This document shows positions 17,640 through 27,800 of a stretch of DNA of 64,000 bases, piece after piece (the stretch's first letter is position 1; each line of letters begins with the position of its first letter). The stretch is from contig JAEZYS010000002.1 in assembly GCA_023418925.1 (NCBI GenBank), forward strand, positions 124,001-188,000. The letters are read 5' to 3'. A program made the position numbers and the translations under genes. The notes below the pieces were generated by a model, which was given only the letters and a program-made list of their open reading frames with translations, made no database searches and was not told the DNA's origin. This DNA is from Bacillota bacterium. Lineage in GTDB: Bacteria; Bacillota; Clostridia; Oscillospirales; Ruminococcaceae.

Positions 17640-18119
17640 ATGGATACTTTAATTAAATTATTAAAGCAGAACGCGCGTCTTTCATGTAAGGAGCTTGCGG
17701 CGATGATGGGCTCTACTGAAACAGAGGTAGAAGCCAAAATTAAGGAATATGAAAGTACAGGTGCTATAAAAGGTTATTCCGCCATTATAAATGATGATCT
17801 AGCCGATAAAGACAATGTTACTGCTTTTATTGAAGTAAAAGTTACTCCTAAAGCAGACTGCGGATTTGATGATATTGCTAAAACTATCATGATGTATGAT
17901 GAGGTTGAATCTCTAACTTTGATGTCAGGTGCCTTTGACCTTGCAGTTACTATCAGTGGAACTAACTATAAAGAAATTGCTTTATTTGTCGCCCAAAGAC
18001 TTTCCACTATTGAGGGTGTTTTATCAACCTCTACACATTTTGTACTAAAACGCTATAAGGATAAAGGAATCTTCATCGATGATGAAGATAGAGATGAAAG
18101 GGGCTTTATTTCTCCATGA
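17640..18119 (+). CDS. Lrp/AsnC-family transcriptional regulator
   Basis: The 159-residue protein has an N-terminal helix-turn-helix (NARLSCKELAAMMGSTETEVEAK) and a C-terminal RAM ligand-binding domain (about 65-145). It starts behind TTGGAGGATAATT. Its last four bases overlap the start of the aminotransferase gene (ATGA), so the two proteins are made together. It probably senses the amino acid handled by that enzyme and may control the operon itself. Confidence 0.92.
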   Translation: MDTLIKLLKQNARLSCKELAAMMGSTETEVEAKIKEYESTGAIKGYSAIINDDLADKDNVTAFIEVKVTPKADCGFDDIAKTIMMYDEVESLTLMSGAFDLAVTISGTNYKEIALFVAQRLSTIEGVLSTSTHFVLKRYKDKGIFIDDEDRDERGFISP

Positions 18120-19282
18120 TAGACTATGATAAACTTATCTCGGAAAAGTGCAGGAAAATCAAACCTTCCGGAATAAGAAAATTTTTTGATATTGCTACTA
18201 CAATTGATGGAGTAATATCATTAGGAGTAGGTGAACCTGACTTCCCCACTCCTTGGGTAATAAGAAAATCAGCTATAAGCACACTTGAAAAAGGTAAAAC
18301 AGTATATACTGCTAATGCTGGTCTTTCTGAACTCAGAAAATCAATTTGTAAATATATAAGCAAAAATACAAATGTAAAATATGATCCTGACCTTGAGTTA
18401 ATAGTAACTGTCGGAGGCTCTGAAGCAATAGATTTGGGTATAAGGGCACTTGTTAATCCAGGTGATGAGATTTTAATTGTAGAACCTAGTTTTGTTTGCT
18501 ATGACCCAATAGTGTCTCTTACTGGCGGAGTGCCAGTAATTATAGAAACCACTGAAGAGAATAACTTTAAACTTACAGCTAAAGCGCTTAAAGAAAAAAT
18601 TACAGACAAGACAAAAATGCTGATTCTGCCATTTCCTAATAACCCTACCGGAGCAATAATGGAAAAATCAGATCTTGAAGAAATTGCTGCCGTTCTAAGA
18701 AATACAAATATTCTTATTCTATCAGATGAAATATATTCTGAACTCACCTATGGTGTCAAACATACATCAATTATACAGATTGAAGGTATGAAGGAACGTA
18801 CACTTTATGTAAATGGGTTTTCAAAAGCATTTGCAATGACAGGTTGGCGTCTTGGTTATATTGCTGGTCCTGAACCTATTGTTAAACAAATGCTTAAAAT
18901 ACACCAGTATGCTATAATGTGTTCCCCAACAGTTTCACAATATGCAGCAATTGAAGCACTTAACTCATGCAGTAATGAAGTAACTAAAATGGTAAACGAA
19001 TATGATATTAGAAGAAGATGGCTTGTCAATGCATTTAATGAAATTGGTCTTAAATGTTTTGAACCTCTTGGAGCATTCTATGTTTTTCCATGTATTAAAT
19101 CAACCGGCTTAACAAGTGAACAATTCTGTGAAAAACTTTTATATGAGCATAAGGTTGCTGTAGTACCAGGAGATGCTTTTGGAGCATGTGGTGAAGGATA
19201 TATAAGAGTATCATACGCATATTCGCTCAAACACCTAATGGAAGCTGTCAGCAGAATTAAAGATTTTTTAACCACATTATAA
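18116..19282 (+). CDS. PLP-dependent aminotransferase, class I (aspartate/aromatic type)
   Basis: The 388-residue fold-type I enzyme has its PLP lysine at Lys237 in NGFSKAFAMTGWRLGYI. The motifs LPFPNNPTGAIM and SDEIYSELTY are characteristic of the subgroup I-gamma enzymes often annotated as PatA/AspC/AlaT. The exact amino acid is not determinable. It overlaps the Lrp-type gene by four bases and is followed by a strong terminator at 19285-19317. Confidence 0.9.
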   Translation: MIDYDKLISEKCRKIKPSGIRKFFDIATTIDGVISLGVGEPDFPTPWVIRKSAISTLEKGKTVYTANAGLSELRKSICKYISKNTNVKYDPDLELIVTVGGSEAIDLGIRALVNPGDEILIVEPSFVCYDPIVSLTGGVPVIIETTEENNFKLTAKALKEKITDKTKMLILPFPNNPTGAIMEKSDLEEIAAVLRNTNILILSDEIYSELTYGVKHTSIIQIEGMKERTLYVNGFSKAFAMTGWRLGYIAGPEPIVKQMLKIHQYAIMCSPTVSQYAAIEALNSCSNEVTKMVNEYDIRRRWLVNAFNEIGLKCFEPLGAFYVFPCIKSTGLTSEQFCEKLLYEHKVAVVPGDAFGACGEGYIRVSYAYSLKHLMEAVSRIKDFLTTL

Positions 19283-19284
19283 TA

Positions 19285-19317
19285 AAAAGCGGAAATAGGC
19301 AATCTATTTCCGCTTTT
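19285..19317 (+). terminator. Terminator after the aminotransferase gene
   Basis: A perfect 14-bp stem (19285-19298 with 19304-19317) has a 5-base loop and ends in TTTT. Confidence 0.9.
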
Positions 19318-19411
19318 AACTAAATATTATTATATTAAATAACTTTAATGAGGTATACTATAAAATGTGTTGAAATATATTTTAAATATTTTTAAGAAAG
19401 GGCAGGATTAT

Positions 19412-20965
19412 ATGAAAAATCAGACCTTAATGAAACGTTTTGTCAATTTTATTTTCAGTAGAAAATTGATTACTATATTACTGATGCTTTTTCAGGCTGT
19501 ATCACTGACACTATTATTTATATTTTTGCAGTCTAAATTTGCAGTAGTTTATGTTGCTTTAATCATACTTAGTGGTGGAATAGTATATCATATAATTAAT
19601 AAAAACTATAATCCTGCATTTAAACTTGCATGGGTTATTCCAATTCTCTTATTCCCTATTTTCGGTGGACTCATATATGTGTTTTTTCAAGCACAGCTTG
19701 GGATTCGTATGTTTAAAAAGGTACTAGCCGATAAAATTAAACAAACATCAGAGTATTTAAAACAAGATGAGGATATAATTGATGAATTAAAAGAAAAAGA
19801 TCCATATATTTGTAATCTTGCTTTATATCTGAATAATTATGGAGGTTATCCGACATATAAGAATTCAACTGTAACTTATTATGAAAGTGGAGAGAATGAA
19901 TTTCCTGATATACTTAATGAGCTTGAAAAAGCTCAACATTTCATTTTTATGGAGTATTTTATTATAAATGAAGGTAAAATGTGGGATGATATTTTAGACC
20001 TTCTTAAAAGAAAAGTAACTGAGGGTGTAGATGTAAGAGTAATCTATGACGGAATGGGAAGTGAATTGACTTTACCAGATGATTATGAGAAGAAACTAAG
20101 GTCATATGGTATAAAGTGTAATATATTTAATAAACTTAAACCGTTCCTTTCAACTTCACAAAATAACAGAGACCACAGAAAAATACTAGTTATAGACGGA
20201 CATACTGCATTCACCGGAGGAATTAATATAGGGGATGAATATATTAACTTGATTGAACGTTTTGGGTACTGGAAAGATAATGCTGTTATGGTAAAAGGTG
20301 ATGCTGTATGGAATTTTACAATAATGTTCCTTCAGATATGGGAACTCATTGACAACAGCAATAATGACTATCTTTTATATACTCCTCACAGTCATCATAT
20401 GGAAGAATTTGAAAGTGACGGATATGTTATACCATTCGGTGATAATCCTATAGATAATGAAAATGTCGGTGAATGTGTATATCTTAATATAATTAATACT
20501 GCTAAAAAATATGTTTATATCACTACCCCATACCTCATTCTTGATGACAGGCTTTTTATTGCTCTGACTTTTGCAGCCAAACGAGGGGTTGACGTCAGAA
20601 TAATTGTTCCAAAAATTCCCGATAAATGGTATATAATGCTTATCAGTCAGTCATTTTTCAAAGACTTGATTGCATCAGGAGTTAAAATATACAGATACAT
20701 CCCTGGTTTTATTCATGCAAAAACTTTTCTTGCAGATGATGAAATAAGTGTATGTGGTTCAATTAATCTTGATTACAGAAGTCTGTATCTTCACTTTGAA
20801 TGTGCAACACTAATGTATAAATGCAGTTGTCTTACGGAAATAAAAAAAGATTTTGAAGAAATCATGCAGCAATCGCATATTGTTACAATTGCAGAAGCTG
20901 AAGAAATAGGCTTCTTCAATGGTTTAATTACTACTTTTTTACGTCTGATAAGTCCACTTCTTTAA
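19412..20965 (+). CDS. cls: Cardiolipin synthase
   Basis: The protein has 517 residues from ATG 19412 (MKNQTLMKRFVNF), with GGGCAGG five bases upstream. A GTG start 15 codons earlier at 19367 is possible. Two N-terminal membrane helices precede two phospholipase-D domains with HKD motifs HRKILVID and HAKTFLAD. The enzyme joins phosphatidylglycerol molecules to make cardiolipin at the membrane. The closing motif GSINLDYRSL is typical. It stands alone between a terminator and spoVAD. Confidence 0.9.
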   Translation: MKNQTLMKRFVNFIFSRKLITILLMLFQAVSLTLLFIFLQSKFAVVYVALIILSGGIVYHIINKNYNPAFKLAWVIPILLFPIFGGLIYVFFQAQLGIRMFKKVLADKIKQTSEYLKQDEDIIDELKEKDPYICNLALYLNNYGGYPTYKNSTVTYYESGENEFPDILNELEKAQHFIFMEYFIINEGKMWDDILDLLKRKVTEGVDVRVIYDGMGSELTLPDDYEKKLRSYGIKCNIFNKLKPFLSTSQNNRDHRKILVIDGHTAFTGGINIGDEYINLIERFGYWKDNAVMVKGDAVWNFTIMFLQIWELIDNSNNDYLLYTPHSHHMEEFESDGYVIPFGDNPIDNENVGECVYLNIINTAKKYVYITTPYLILDDRLFIALTFAAKRGVDVRIIVPKIPDKWYIMLISQSFFKDLIASGVKIYRYIPGFIHAKTFLADDEISVCGSINLDYRSLYLHFECATLMYKCSCLTEIKKDFEEIMQQSHIVTIAEAEEIGFFNGLITTFLRLISPLL

Positions 20966-21005
20966 GCATAAATATAATTCTTGAAATTAGAATATTAATT
21001 AATTA

Positions 21006-21046
21006 TTTAGCCATAATACCATGTAAAGGAGGGTATTATGGCTAAA
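21006..21046 (+). promoter_or_regulatory. Perfect hairpin covering the spoVAD start codon
   Basis: TTTAGCCATAATACC (21006-21020) is exactly complementary to 21032-21046. The ATG of spoVAD (21038-21040) lies in the 3' arm, and the ribosome site AAAGGAG lies in the 11-base loop. The sequence is direct; a role in translation control is inferred. Confidence 0.75.
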
Positions 21047-22063
21047 AAAATTTCTAGAAACACTTTTATTATGGATAACCCACCATCAATTTATAGCTTT
21101 GCCTCCATTGTTGGGCAAAAAGAAGGAGAAGGTCCACTCTCAAACTACTTTGATGAAGTAGAAAATGACGCTTATTTTGGAAAAGATACATGGGAGCAGG
21201 CAGAAAGTGAACTTTTAAGAAGAACTGTTGATAAAGCACTGACTAAAGGGAATCTTAAACCTGAAGATATAGATTATATGTTTTCCGGTGACTTGCTAAA
21301 TCAATGCATAAGTTCAACATATGGCTTAAGGGATTTTAATATTCCTATTTTGGGTATATATGGAGCTTGTTCAACAATGTCTGAAGGCTTGGTTTTGTCC
21401 TCATTATTTACCGACAGCGGATTAGGAGGAAAGATAGTTGCAGTTACATCATCACATTTCTGTACCGCAGAACGTCAATTTAGATTTCCGCTTTCATATG
21501 GTGGAGTCAGAACACCGACAGCACAATGGACTTGTACTGCGTCGGGTGCCATTGTTATTTCCCCAAAAGAAGAAGCCCCGTTTATTAGAGCTGTCACTAT
21601 TGGTAAAATAGTTGACTTAGGGGTTACTGATGCAAACAACATGGGAGCTGCAATGGCTCCTGCGGCTTGTTATGTAATCAAAACATTCCTTGAAGATACT
21701 AATTTGTCACCAGAAGATTTTGACTATATTATTACCGGAGATTTAGGTGAAGTAGGCAGCAATTTGCTTGTTGATTTACTGAAAAAAGAATCTATAGACA
21801 TATCAAAACAACATAAAGACTGTGGCCAGATGATGTTCAACAATAAAGAACAAGATGTACATGCCGGAGGTTCAGGTTGCGGATGCAGTGCTTCAATTTT
21901 ATGTGGATATTTTCTTGATAAAATCAAATCTGGAGAAATTAAAAACGTTTTGTTCTGTGCAACAGGTGCATTAATGTCTACTACTGCATCACAACAGGGC
22001 GAAAGTATTCCATCTATTTCACATGCTGTTTTCATTTCAAACAGTAGCAAGCCGCTTAAATAA
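21038..22063 (+). CDS. spoVAD: Stage V sporulation protein AD
   Basis: The 341-residue protein is of normal length for SpoVAD, with the thiolase-like fold features GIYGACSTMSEGL, VTSSHFCTAERQFRFP and DAGGSGCGCSAS-like ending (HAGGSGCGCSASILCGYF). SpoVAD binds dipicolinic acid and works with the SpoVA channel to load it into the forespore. Its start codon is inside a perfect 15-bp hairpin. spoVAE follows after 19 bases. spoVAC, usually the gene before spoVAD, is not here. Confidence 0.95.
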   Translation: MAKKISRNTFIMDNPPSIYSFASIVGQKEGEGPLSNYFDEVENDAYFGKDTWEQAESELLRRTVDKALTKGNLKPEDIDYMFSGDLLNQCISSTYGLRDFNIPILGIYGACSTMSEGLVLSSLFTDSGLGGKIVAVTSSHFCTAERQFRFPLSYGGVRTPTAQWTCTASGAIVISPKEEAPFIRAVTIGKIVDLGVTDANNMGAAMAPAACYVIKTFLEDTNLSPEDFDYIITGDLGEVGSNLLVDLLKKESIDISKQHKDCGQMMFNNKEQDVHAGGSGCGCSASILCGYFLDKIKSGEIKNVLFCATGALMSTTASQQGESIPSISHAVFISNSSKPLK

Positions 22064-22082
22064 GTTCTGGAGGCAAAATATT

Positions 22083-22442
22083 ATGTTTATAGATTTTTTT
22101 TGGGCTTTTATAATTGGAGGTTTGTTTTGTGCTGTTGGTGAAGTATTGATTGAATACACTAAATTAACCCCAGCAAGAATTCTTGTTGCTTATGTTGTTG
22201 CAGGAGTAATACTTGGTGCATTCGGCCTATACAAACCTATTGTTGAATTTGCAGGTGCTGGAGCAACTGTTCCTTTAACTGGATTTGGCTATAACCTGGT
22301 TGAAGGAGTAAAAAAAGCTATCCAAAGTGACGGCTTCCTTGGTGTAATAACTGGTGGTCTGACTGCTGCTTCAGGAGGTATAACAGCCGCTATACTGTCA
22401 GGACTTATTATTGCCATTATATTCAAACCTAAACAGAAATAA
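22083..22442 (+). CDS. spoVAE: Stage V sporulation protein AE (AEB type)
   Basis: The protein has 119 residues from ATG 22083 behind CTGGAGG. Three or four membrane helices and motifs such as GGLFCAVGEVLIEYTKLTPA and TVPLTGFGYNL match SpoVAEB. It is part of the membrane channel moving calcium dipicolinate into and out of spores. A longer in-frame start exists 20 codons upstream inside spoVAD but has no ribosome site. The stop codon is followed at once by a strong terminator. Confidence 0.93.
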   Translation: MFIDFFWAFIIGGLFCAVGEVLIEYTKLTPARILVAYVVAGVILGAFGLYKPIVEFAGAGATVPLTGFGYNLVEGVKKAIQSDGFLGVITGGLTAASGGITAAILSGLIIAIIFKPKQK

Positions 22443-22481
22443 AAATGCACCTTATCAGCTTATCTGATAAGGTGCATTTTT
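22441..22481. terminator. Bidirectional terminator after spoVAE
   Basis: An 18-bp stem (22441-22458 with 22464-22481) has loop CTTAT, between convergent genes. It overlaps the spoVAE stop codon. Confidence 0.92.
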
Positions 22482-22483
22482 AT

Positions 22484-23344
22484 TTATTTACTTTCATTCT
22501 GTACGGTATTTACTGAATCAATAAAACTGTCTTTAGTCAGAATTGAGTCAGGTTCATCAACCATTTTATCTTTTATTTTTTTAATAAAGAAGAATGCAAT
22601 AACAGCTAATACTGCATCAATTGCAAGTGAAACAAAAACATTTTGATCTAATAAAAGTGCTACAACAACTGTAACAATATTAATAAGTGAAGTAATTAAA
22701 AATATCAAAAATCCCTTTTTAACTTTTAACCCATATACAATTGCAATTGCAAATGTCAACATAACAAAAGCAGAAAGAATTGTTTCTGGTATAGAAACTA
22801 ATAAATCCAGCATCTTAATATCAGTATATATAGTTTTAGATTGAATAACTTGTTCTTTTGTCATTATACCCGAATCAATATACTGTCTGTACTTAACATC
22901 AAAAGCACCAGAATCAATAGTTTTTAAAGTTAAGAAATTGCTTAATCCTGAAAATCCAACAATTAAAAGATTTACAACAGAATATCCCAACCCAAATGAA
23001 ACAGCTTCATTGAAATTTCTTCTATTCTTGATAACTTTACCCGCACTGAATAGTATTGAAAGCTGAATAAGAATTACAGTTATAATACCTATAGGTAATA
23101 AGTAAGAAATTGATTGAGCAAATCCTAAAGGATCACTTTGAACCTTGCTCATATTTGCAACAGTAAAAATTCCGCCAACAATACCAATTGCAATAAAAGC
23201 ACAAACATACCCAATTACTCCACAGAAAAAACAACTGCCTTTAATAGTTTTCTTTGCCAACATATAAATGCTTGCAATAATAGGTATGATTGCAAATAGA
23301 ACAACCAAAACAAGTTCCATGGCCATTACGCCCCTGGTAACCAT
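22484..23344 (-). CDS. Polytopic membrane protein, possibly YhfC-like
   Basis: This 286-residue integral membrane protein has about seven helices and a charged C-terminal tail. ATG 23344 is preferred, with AAAGGG eight bases upstream. The longer frame starts at a GTG that overlaps the ribosome site. The stretch RNFNEAVSFGLGYSVVNLLIVG resembles the helix carrying the GLGHG-type signature of YhfC glutamic-type intramembrane peptidases, but the histidine is replaced by tyrosine. It may be an inactive relative. The function is unknown, and the family link is inference. Confidence 0.6.
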   Translation of the reverse strand: MVTRGVMAMELVLVVLFAIIPIIASIYMLAKKTIKGSCFFCGVIGYVCAFIAIGIVGGIFTVANMSKVQSDPLGFAQSISYLLPIGIITVILIQLSILFSAGKVIKNRRNFNEAVSFGLGYSVVNLLIVGFSGLSNFLTLKTIDSGAFDVKYRQYIDSGIMTKEQVIQSKTIYTDIKMLDLLVSIPETILSAFVMLTFAIAIVYGLKVKKGFLIFLITSLINIVTVVVALLLDQNVFVSLAIDAVLAVIAFFFIKKIKDKMVDEPDSILTKDSFIDSVNTVQNESK

Positions 23345-23491
23345 AAAAAACACCCTTTCTTTTTTTACAATTATATTACTATTTTATACCTTCAAGGCAA
23401 TAATTTCAAGTACAAATTATTAATTATATATAAATGATGCAGAAAATTAAATATATATAAGCTTTTGAAATAAAGTATGTATAATAAAAAT

Positions 23492-23520
23492 TTGAAAAAT
23501 AAATCAAAATATTGTATAAT
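23492..23520 (+). promoter_or_regulatory. Sigma-A promoter for mtaB-purL
   Basis: TTGAAA (23492-23497), a 17-base spacer and TATAAT (23515-23520), 42 bases before the mtaB start. Confidence 0.75.
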
Positions 23521-23561
23521 AAACATGTTTTATTTAAAATTGAGATATTTAAGGAGATTCT

Positions 23562-24869
23562 ATGAGAGTTTATTTTATTACATTCGGATGTAAAGTGAAT
23601 ATATACGAAACTGAAAACATGAAAGAAAATTTCAGACTTCATGGATATATTGTCAGCGAAGATGAAAAAAATTGTGATATTTATATAGTTAATTCCTGCA
23701 CAGTTACTTCATACAGTGATAAAAAAATCCGTCAGACACTTCATAGAATCAGAAGAAACAATCCTTATTCTATAATAGTTCTTACAGGATGTTATCCACA
23801 GGCGTTCAATGATGAAGCTTCATTGATTACTGAAGCTGATATAATAACAGGAACAAAGGAAAGAAACAAACTTCCTGACATCATTTCTGAATATATAGAT
23901 AAGAAAAGCAGAATTATCAGCATACCTGAGTATAGCTGTAAGGATACATTTGAAAACACATCGAATGAGGGATATGCAGACAAGACAAGAGCTTTCCTTA
24001 AAATTCAGGATGGCTGCAATATGTTCTGCTCTTACTGTATAATTCCATATTCAAGAGGAAGATTCCGTTCAAAATCACTTGAAAGCATTATAAGTGAAAC
24101 TACTACACTGGCTAAAAAAGGTTACAAGGAAATTGTAATTGTCGGAATAAACCTCTCATTTTACGGAATTGAATTTGAATTAAGGCTTATAGATGCCATA
24201 GAAGCAGTATGTAAAATAGAAGGTATAGAACGTGTTAGACTTGGATCACTTGAGCCAGAAGTAATAAGTGACGAAGATATAAAAAGAATGTCTGAACAGA
24301 CAAAACTTTGTCCTCAGTTTCATCTGTCCATTCAAAGTGGATGTGACCGTACATTAAAAGCAATGAACAGAAAATATACATCCGAACAATATCACATACT
24401 CGTTGAAAAATTGCGTAATAGTTTTCAGGACTGCTCTATAACAACTGATATTATGGTAGGTTTTCCTGATGAAACTGAACAAGATTTCAATGAATCACTT
24501 GAATTTATTAAGAAGATAAAATTCAGTAAAGCTCATATATTTCCATATTCAAGAAGATCTGGTACGCCAGCCGCAGAGATGGATAACCAGGTTCCAGAGA
24601 GCGTAAAAACAAAAAGAGCTCAGATTATGACTGAAGCAACTACGCTATCTCAGACGGAATTTCTTAAAAGCCAACTTGGAAAAGTGTTTCCTGTTCTATT
24701 TGAACGTGAAAAAATTTCAACAGAATATATAGGTTATACACCAAATTATACAAAGGTGAAAATTTTGACTGAAAATTTTGAGAAAAGTTTGCGAAATAAG
24801 ATATTTTATGTTAGAATAGATAAGTTAGTTGATGATTATTGCTTAGGTAATATTATAATAAATAATTAA
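23562..24869 (+). CDS. mtaB: tRNA (ms2t6A37) methylthiotransferase MtaB
   Basis: This 435-residue radical-SAM enzyme has an N-terminal UPF0004 domain with three cluster cysteines (GCKVN, NSCTV, TGCYPQ), a radical SAM core with DGCNMFCSYCIIPYSRG, and a shortened C-terminal TRAM region. It adds a methylthio group to t6A at position 37 of ANN-decoding tRNAs. The MtaB subgroup is indicated by TFGCKVNIYETE at the start. It is transcribed from the promoter at 23492-23520, with purL 13 bases downstream. Confidence 0.93.
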   Translation: MRVYFITFGCKVNIYETENMKENFRLHGYIVSEDEKNCDIYIVNSCTVTSYSDKKIRQTLHRIRRNNPYSIIVLTGCYPQAFNDEASLITEADIITGTKERNKLPDIISEYIDKKSRIISIPEYSCKDTFENTSNEGYADKTRAFLKIQDGCNMFCSYCIIPYSRGRFRSKSLESIISETTTLAKKGYKEIVIVGINLSFYGIEFELRLIDAIEAVCKIEGIERVRLGSLEPEVISDEDIKRMSEQTKLCPQFHLSIQSGCDRTLKAMNRKYTSEQYHILVEKLRNSFQDCSITTDIMVGFPDETEQDFNESLEFIKKIKFSKAHIFPYSRRSGTPAAEMDNQVPESVKTKRAQIMTEATTLSQTEFLKSQLGKVFPVLFEREKISTEYIGYTPNYTKVKILTENFEKSLRNKIFYVRIDKLVDDYCLGNIIINN

Positions 24870-24882
24870 GGAGCGTAATTGT

Positions 24883-27800
24883 ATGTCAGTATTCCGCATT
24901 TATGTAGAAAAGAAACCTGAATTTGCTGTTGAAGCAAAAAATCTTTTTAGTGATATCAGAACTGCCCTCAGACTTGAAACACTGAGAAATATCCGTGTAC
25001 TAAACAGATATGACGCTGAAGGATTGTCTGAAAGTGATTTTAATCTAGCAGTAAGCAATGTTTTTTCAGAGCCTGCTATTGATGTTACTTATTCCGACCT
25101 TCCGGAATTAGCTGAAAATGAAAAGGTTTTTGCTGTTGAATATCTTCCTGGTCAGTTTGATCAGAGAGCAGATTCTTGTGAACAGTGTATTCAGATTCTT
25201 ACACAAAAGGAACGCTGCAAAATCAAGAACGCAAGAATATATATTGTTCATGGAAAGTTGTCTGAAAAAGAATTTAATTCACTTAAATCATATATTATCA
25301 ACCCAGTTGAAAGCCGTGAGGCATCACTTAAAACGTTTGATACTCTTGATACAAAATATAATATTCCTACTGAAGTTGAAACATTGACTAACTTTATTTA
25401 TCTTGAAAAGGTTGAACTTGTCAACTTTATTAATAAGTATGGTCTTGCAATGGACCTAGATGATATTACATTCTGTCAGGAATACTTTAAAAATACAGAA
25501 AAGCGTGACCCTACAATTACTGAAATCAGAATGATTGATACCTACTGGTCAGATCATTGCCGTCATACTACATTTTCTACTATTATTGATAATGCGAATA
25601 TTGAAGCTGACTATATTAAGAAAACTTATGATGAATATATCAATGTTAGAAATGAACTTGGCAGAACAAATAAACCTATTACTCTTATGGACATTGCAAC
25701 AATTGCCGCAAAGAAACTGAAAAAAGACGGCGTTCTCAAGGATCTCGATGAATCAGAAGAAATAAATGCATGTTCTGTACAGATAAAAGTTGATGTTGAT
25801 GGTAAGCTTGAAGACTGGCTTCTTATGTTCAAGAATGAAACACATAACCACCCAACTGAAATTGAACCATTCGGCGGTGCTGCAACTTGCCTTGGCGGAG
25901 CAATCCGTGACCCACTTTCAGGACGATCATATGTATATCAGGCTATGCGTGTAACAGGTGCAGCAAATCCTCTTGTACCTGTTGAAGATACAGTTCATGG
26001 AAAACTTCCACAGAGAAAAATTACTGTAGGTGCTGCAAACGGATACAGTTCATATGGCAACCAGATTGGACTTGCAACCGGACATGTTGCTGAAGTATAT
26101 CACCCTGGATATGTAGCAAAACGTCTTGAAATCGGTGCTGTAGTTGGTGCAGCTCCAAAGAATAATGTTATAAGAGAAGTACCTGAACCGGGCGATGTAA
26201 TTATTCTTCTTGGCGGACGTACAGGAAGAGATGGCTGTGGCGGTGCAACAGGTTCATCAAAATCTCATACTGAAGCATCACTTGAACACTGTGGAGCAGA
26301 AGTTCAGAAAGGTAATCCACCTGTAGAAAGAAAGCTTCAGAGATTATTCAGGAACCCTGATGTAACTCATATGATAAAGCGTTGCAATGACTTTGGTGCT
26401 GGTGGCGTTTCAGTTGCTATCGGTGAACTTACTGATGGACTTTTAATCGACCTTAATGCTGTTCCTAAAAAATATGAAGGGCTTGACGGAACAGAGCTTG
26501 CTATATCTGAAAGTCAGGAAAGAATGGCTGTTGTTATCAGAAAAGAAGATACAGAAAAGTTTATGAAGGAAGCAGCAAAGGAAAACCTTGAAGCTACTCT
26601 TGTTGCTGTTGTTGAAAAGGAACCTCGTCTTAAAATGAAATGGAACGATAAAATTATTGTTGACCTTTCAAGAGAATTCCTTAATTCAAACGGTGCAGAA
26701 AAGCATACAGATATTTCTGTAAATCTCCCTGTAACAACTCATCTTAAAACATATACAGACTGCGCTGAAAGCTGGACAGCCCTTATGTCAAATCTAAATG
26801 TCTGCTCTCAGAAGGGACTTGTTGAAAGATTTGACTCGACAATCGGTTCCGGTACAGTTTTAATGCCTTACGGCGGAAAGTATCAGCTTACACCTAATCA
26901 GGCTATGGCTGCAAAAATTCCTGTCCTCAAGGGAGAAACTTCTACTTGCTCAATTATGGGCTGGGGCTTTAATCCATATCTTACAGACAGAAGTCCTTAC
27001 CATGGCGCAATGGCTGCTGTAATTGAATCCGTTGCTAAGGTAATTGCAGCAGGTGGTTCTTATAAGAATTGTTGGCTCACTTTCCAGGAATATTTTGAGA
27101 GAACTCAGAACAATCCTACGAGATGGGGCAAACCATTCTCTGCTCTTCTTGGTGCGTTCAAGGCACAGATTGAGTTAGGCTGCGGAGCAATCGGTGGAAA
27201 GGACTCCATGTCAGGAACATTTGAGAATATAGATGTACCTGCTACACTAGTTTCATTTGCTGTTTCTACTGCTTCAAGCGATAAAATCATTTCTAATGAG
27301 TTTAAAAAGGCTGGAAATAAAGTAATTCTTATTACACCTGAATATGATGAAAATAATCTTCCTGTTTTTGATAGCATAAAATCATGCTTTGAAAGAGTAG
27401 AAGCTCTTATCAGTAACGGTACTGCTGTATCAGTATGGGCTATAGGTTTTGGAGGTGTTGCAGAAGCTGTAGCAAAGATGTCATTAGGTAACAGAATTGG
27501 GTTTAAGATTGACAAGCAGCTATCTGAAGAACAGCTTTTCTATTCAAAATATGGTTCATTTATTGTTGAACTTGATGGTGACCCTTTCACAGTTGAAAGT
27601 GTTATTGGTCACACTATTCCTCAATACAGCATTATTTGCAAGAACTATACTATTGATATGGCTGAAATTCAGAAGATTTGGGAAGATAAGCTTGAACCTG
27701 TATTCCCATGTAATATTAAAACAGAAGATATTCCTGTAAATACTTACTCATATAAAGACGATGGAAAAACTCTTCATGCGACATCTTCATTTGCAAAACC

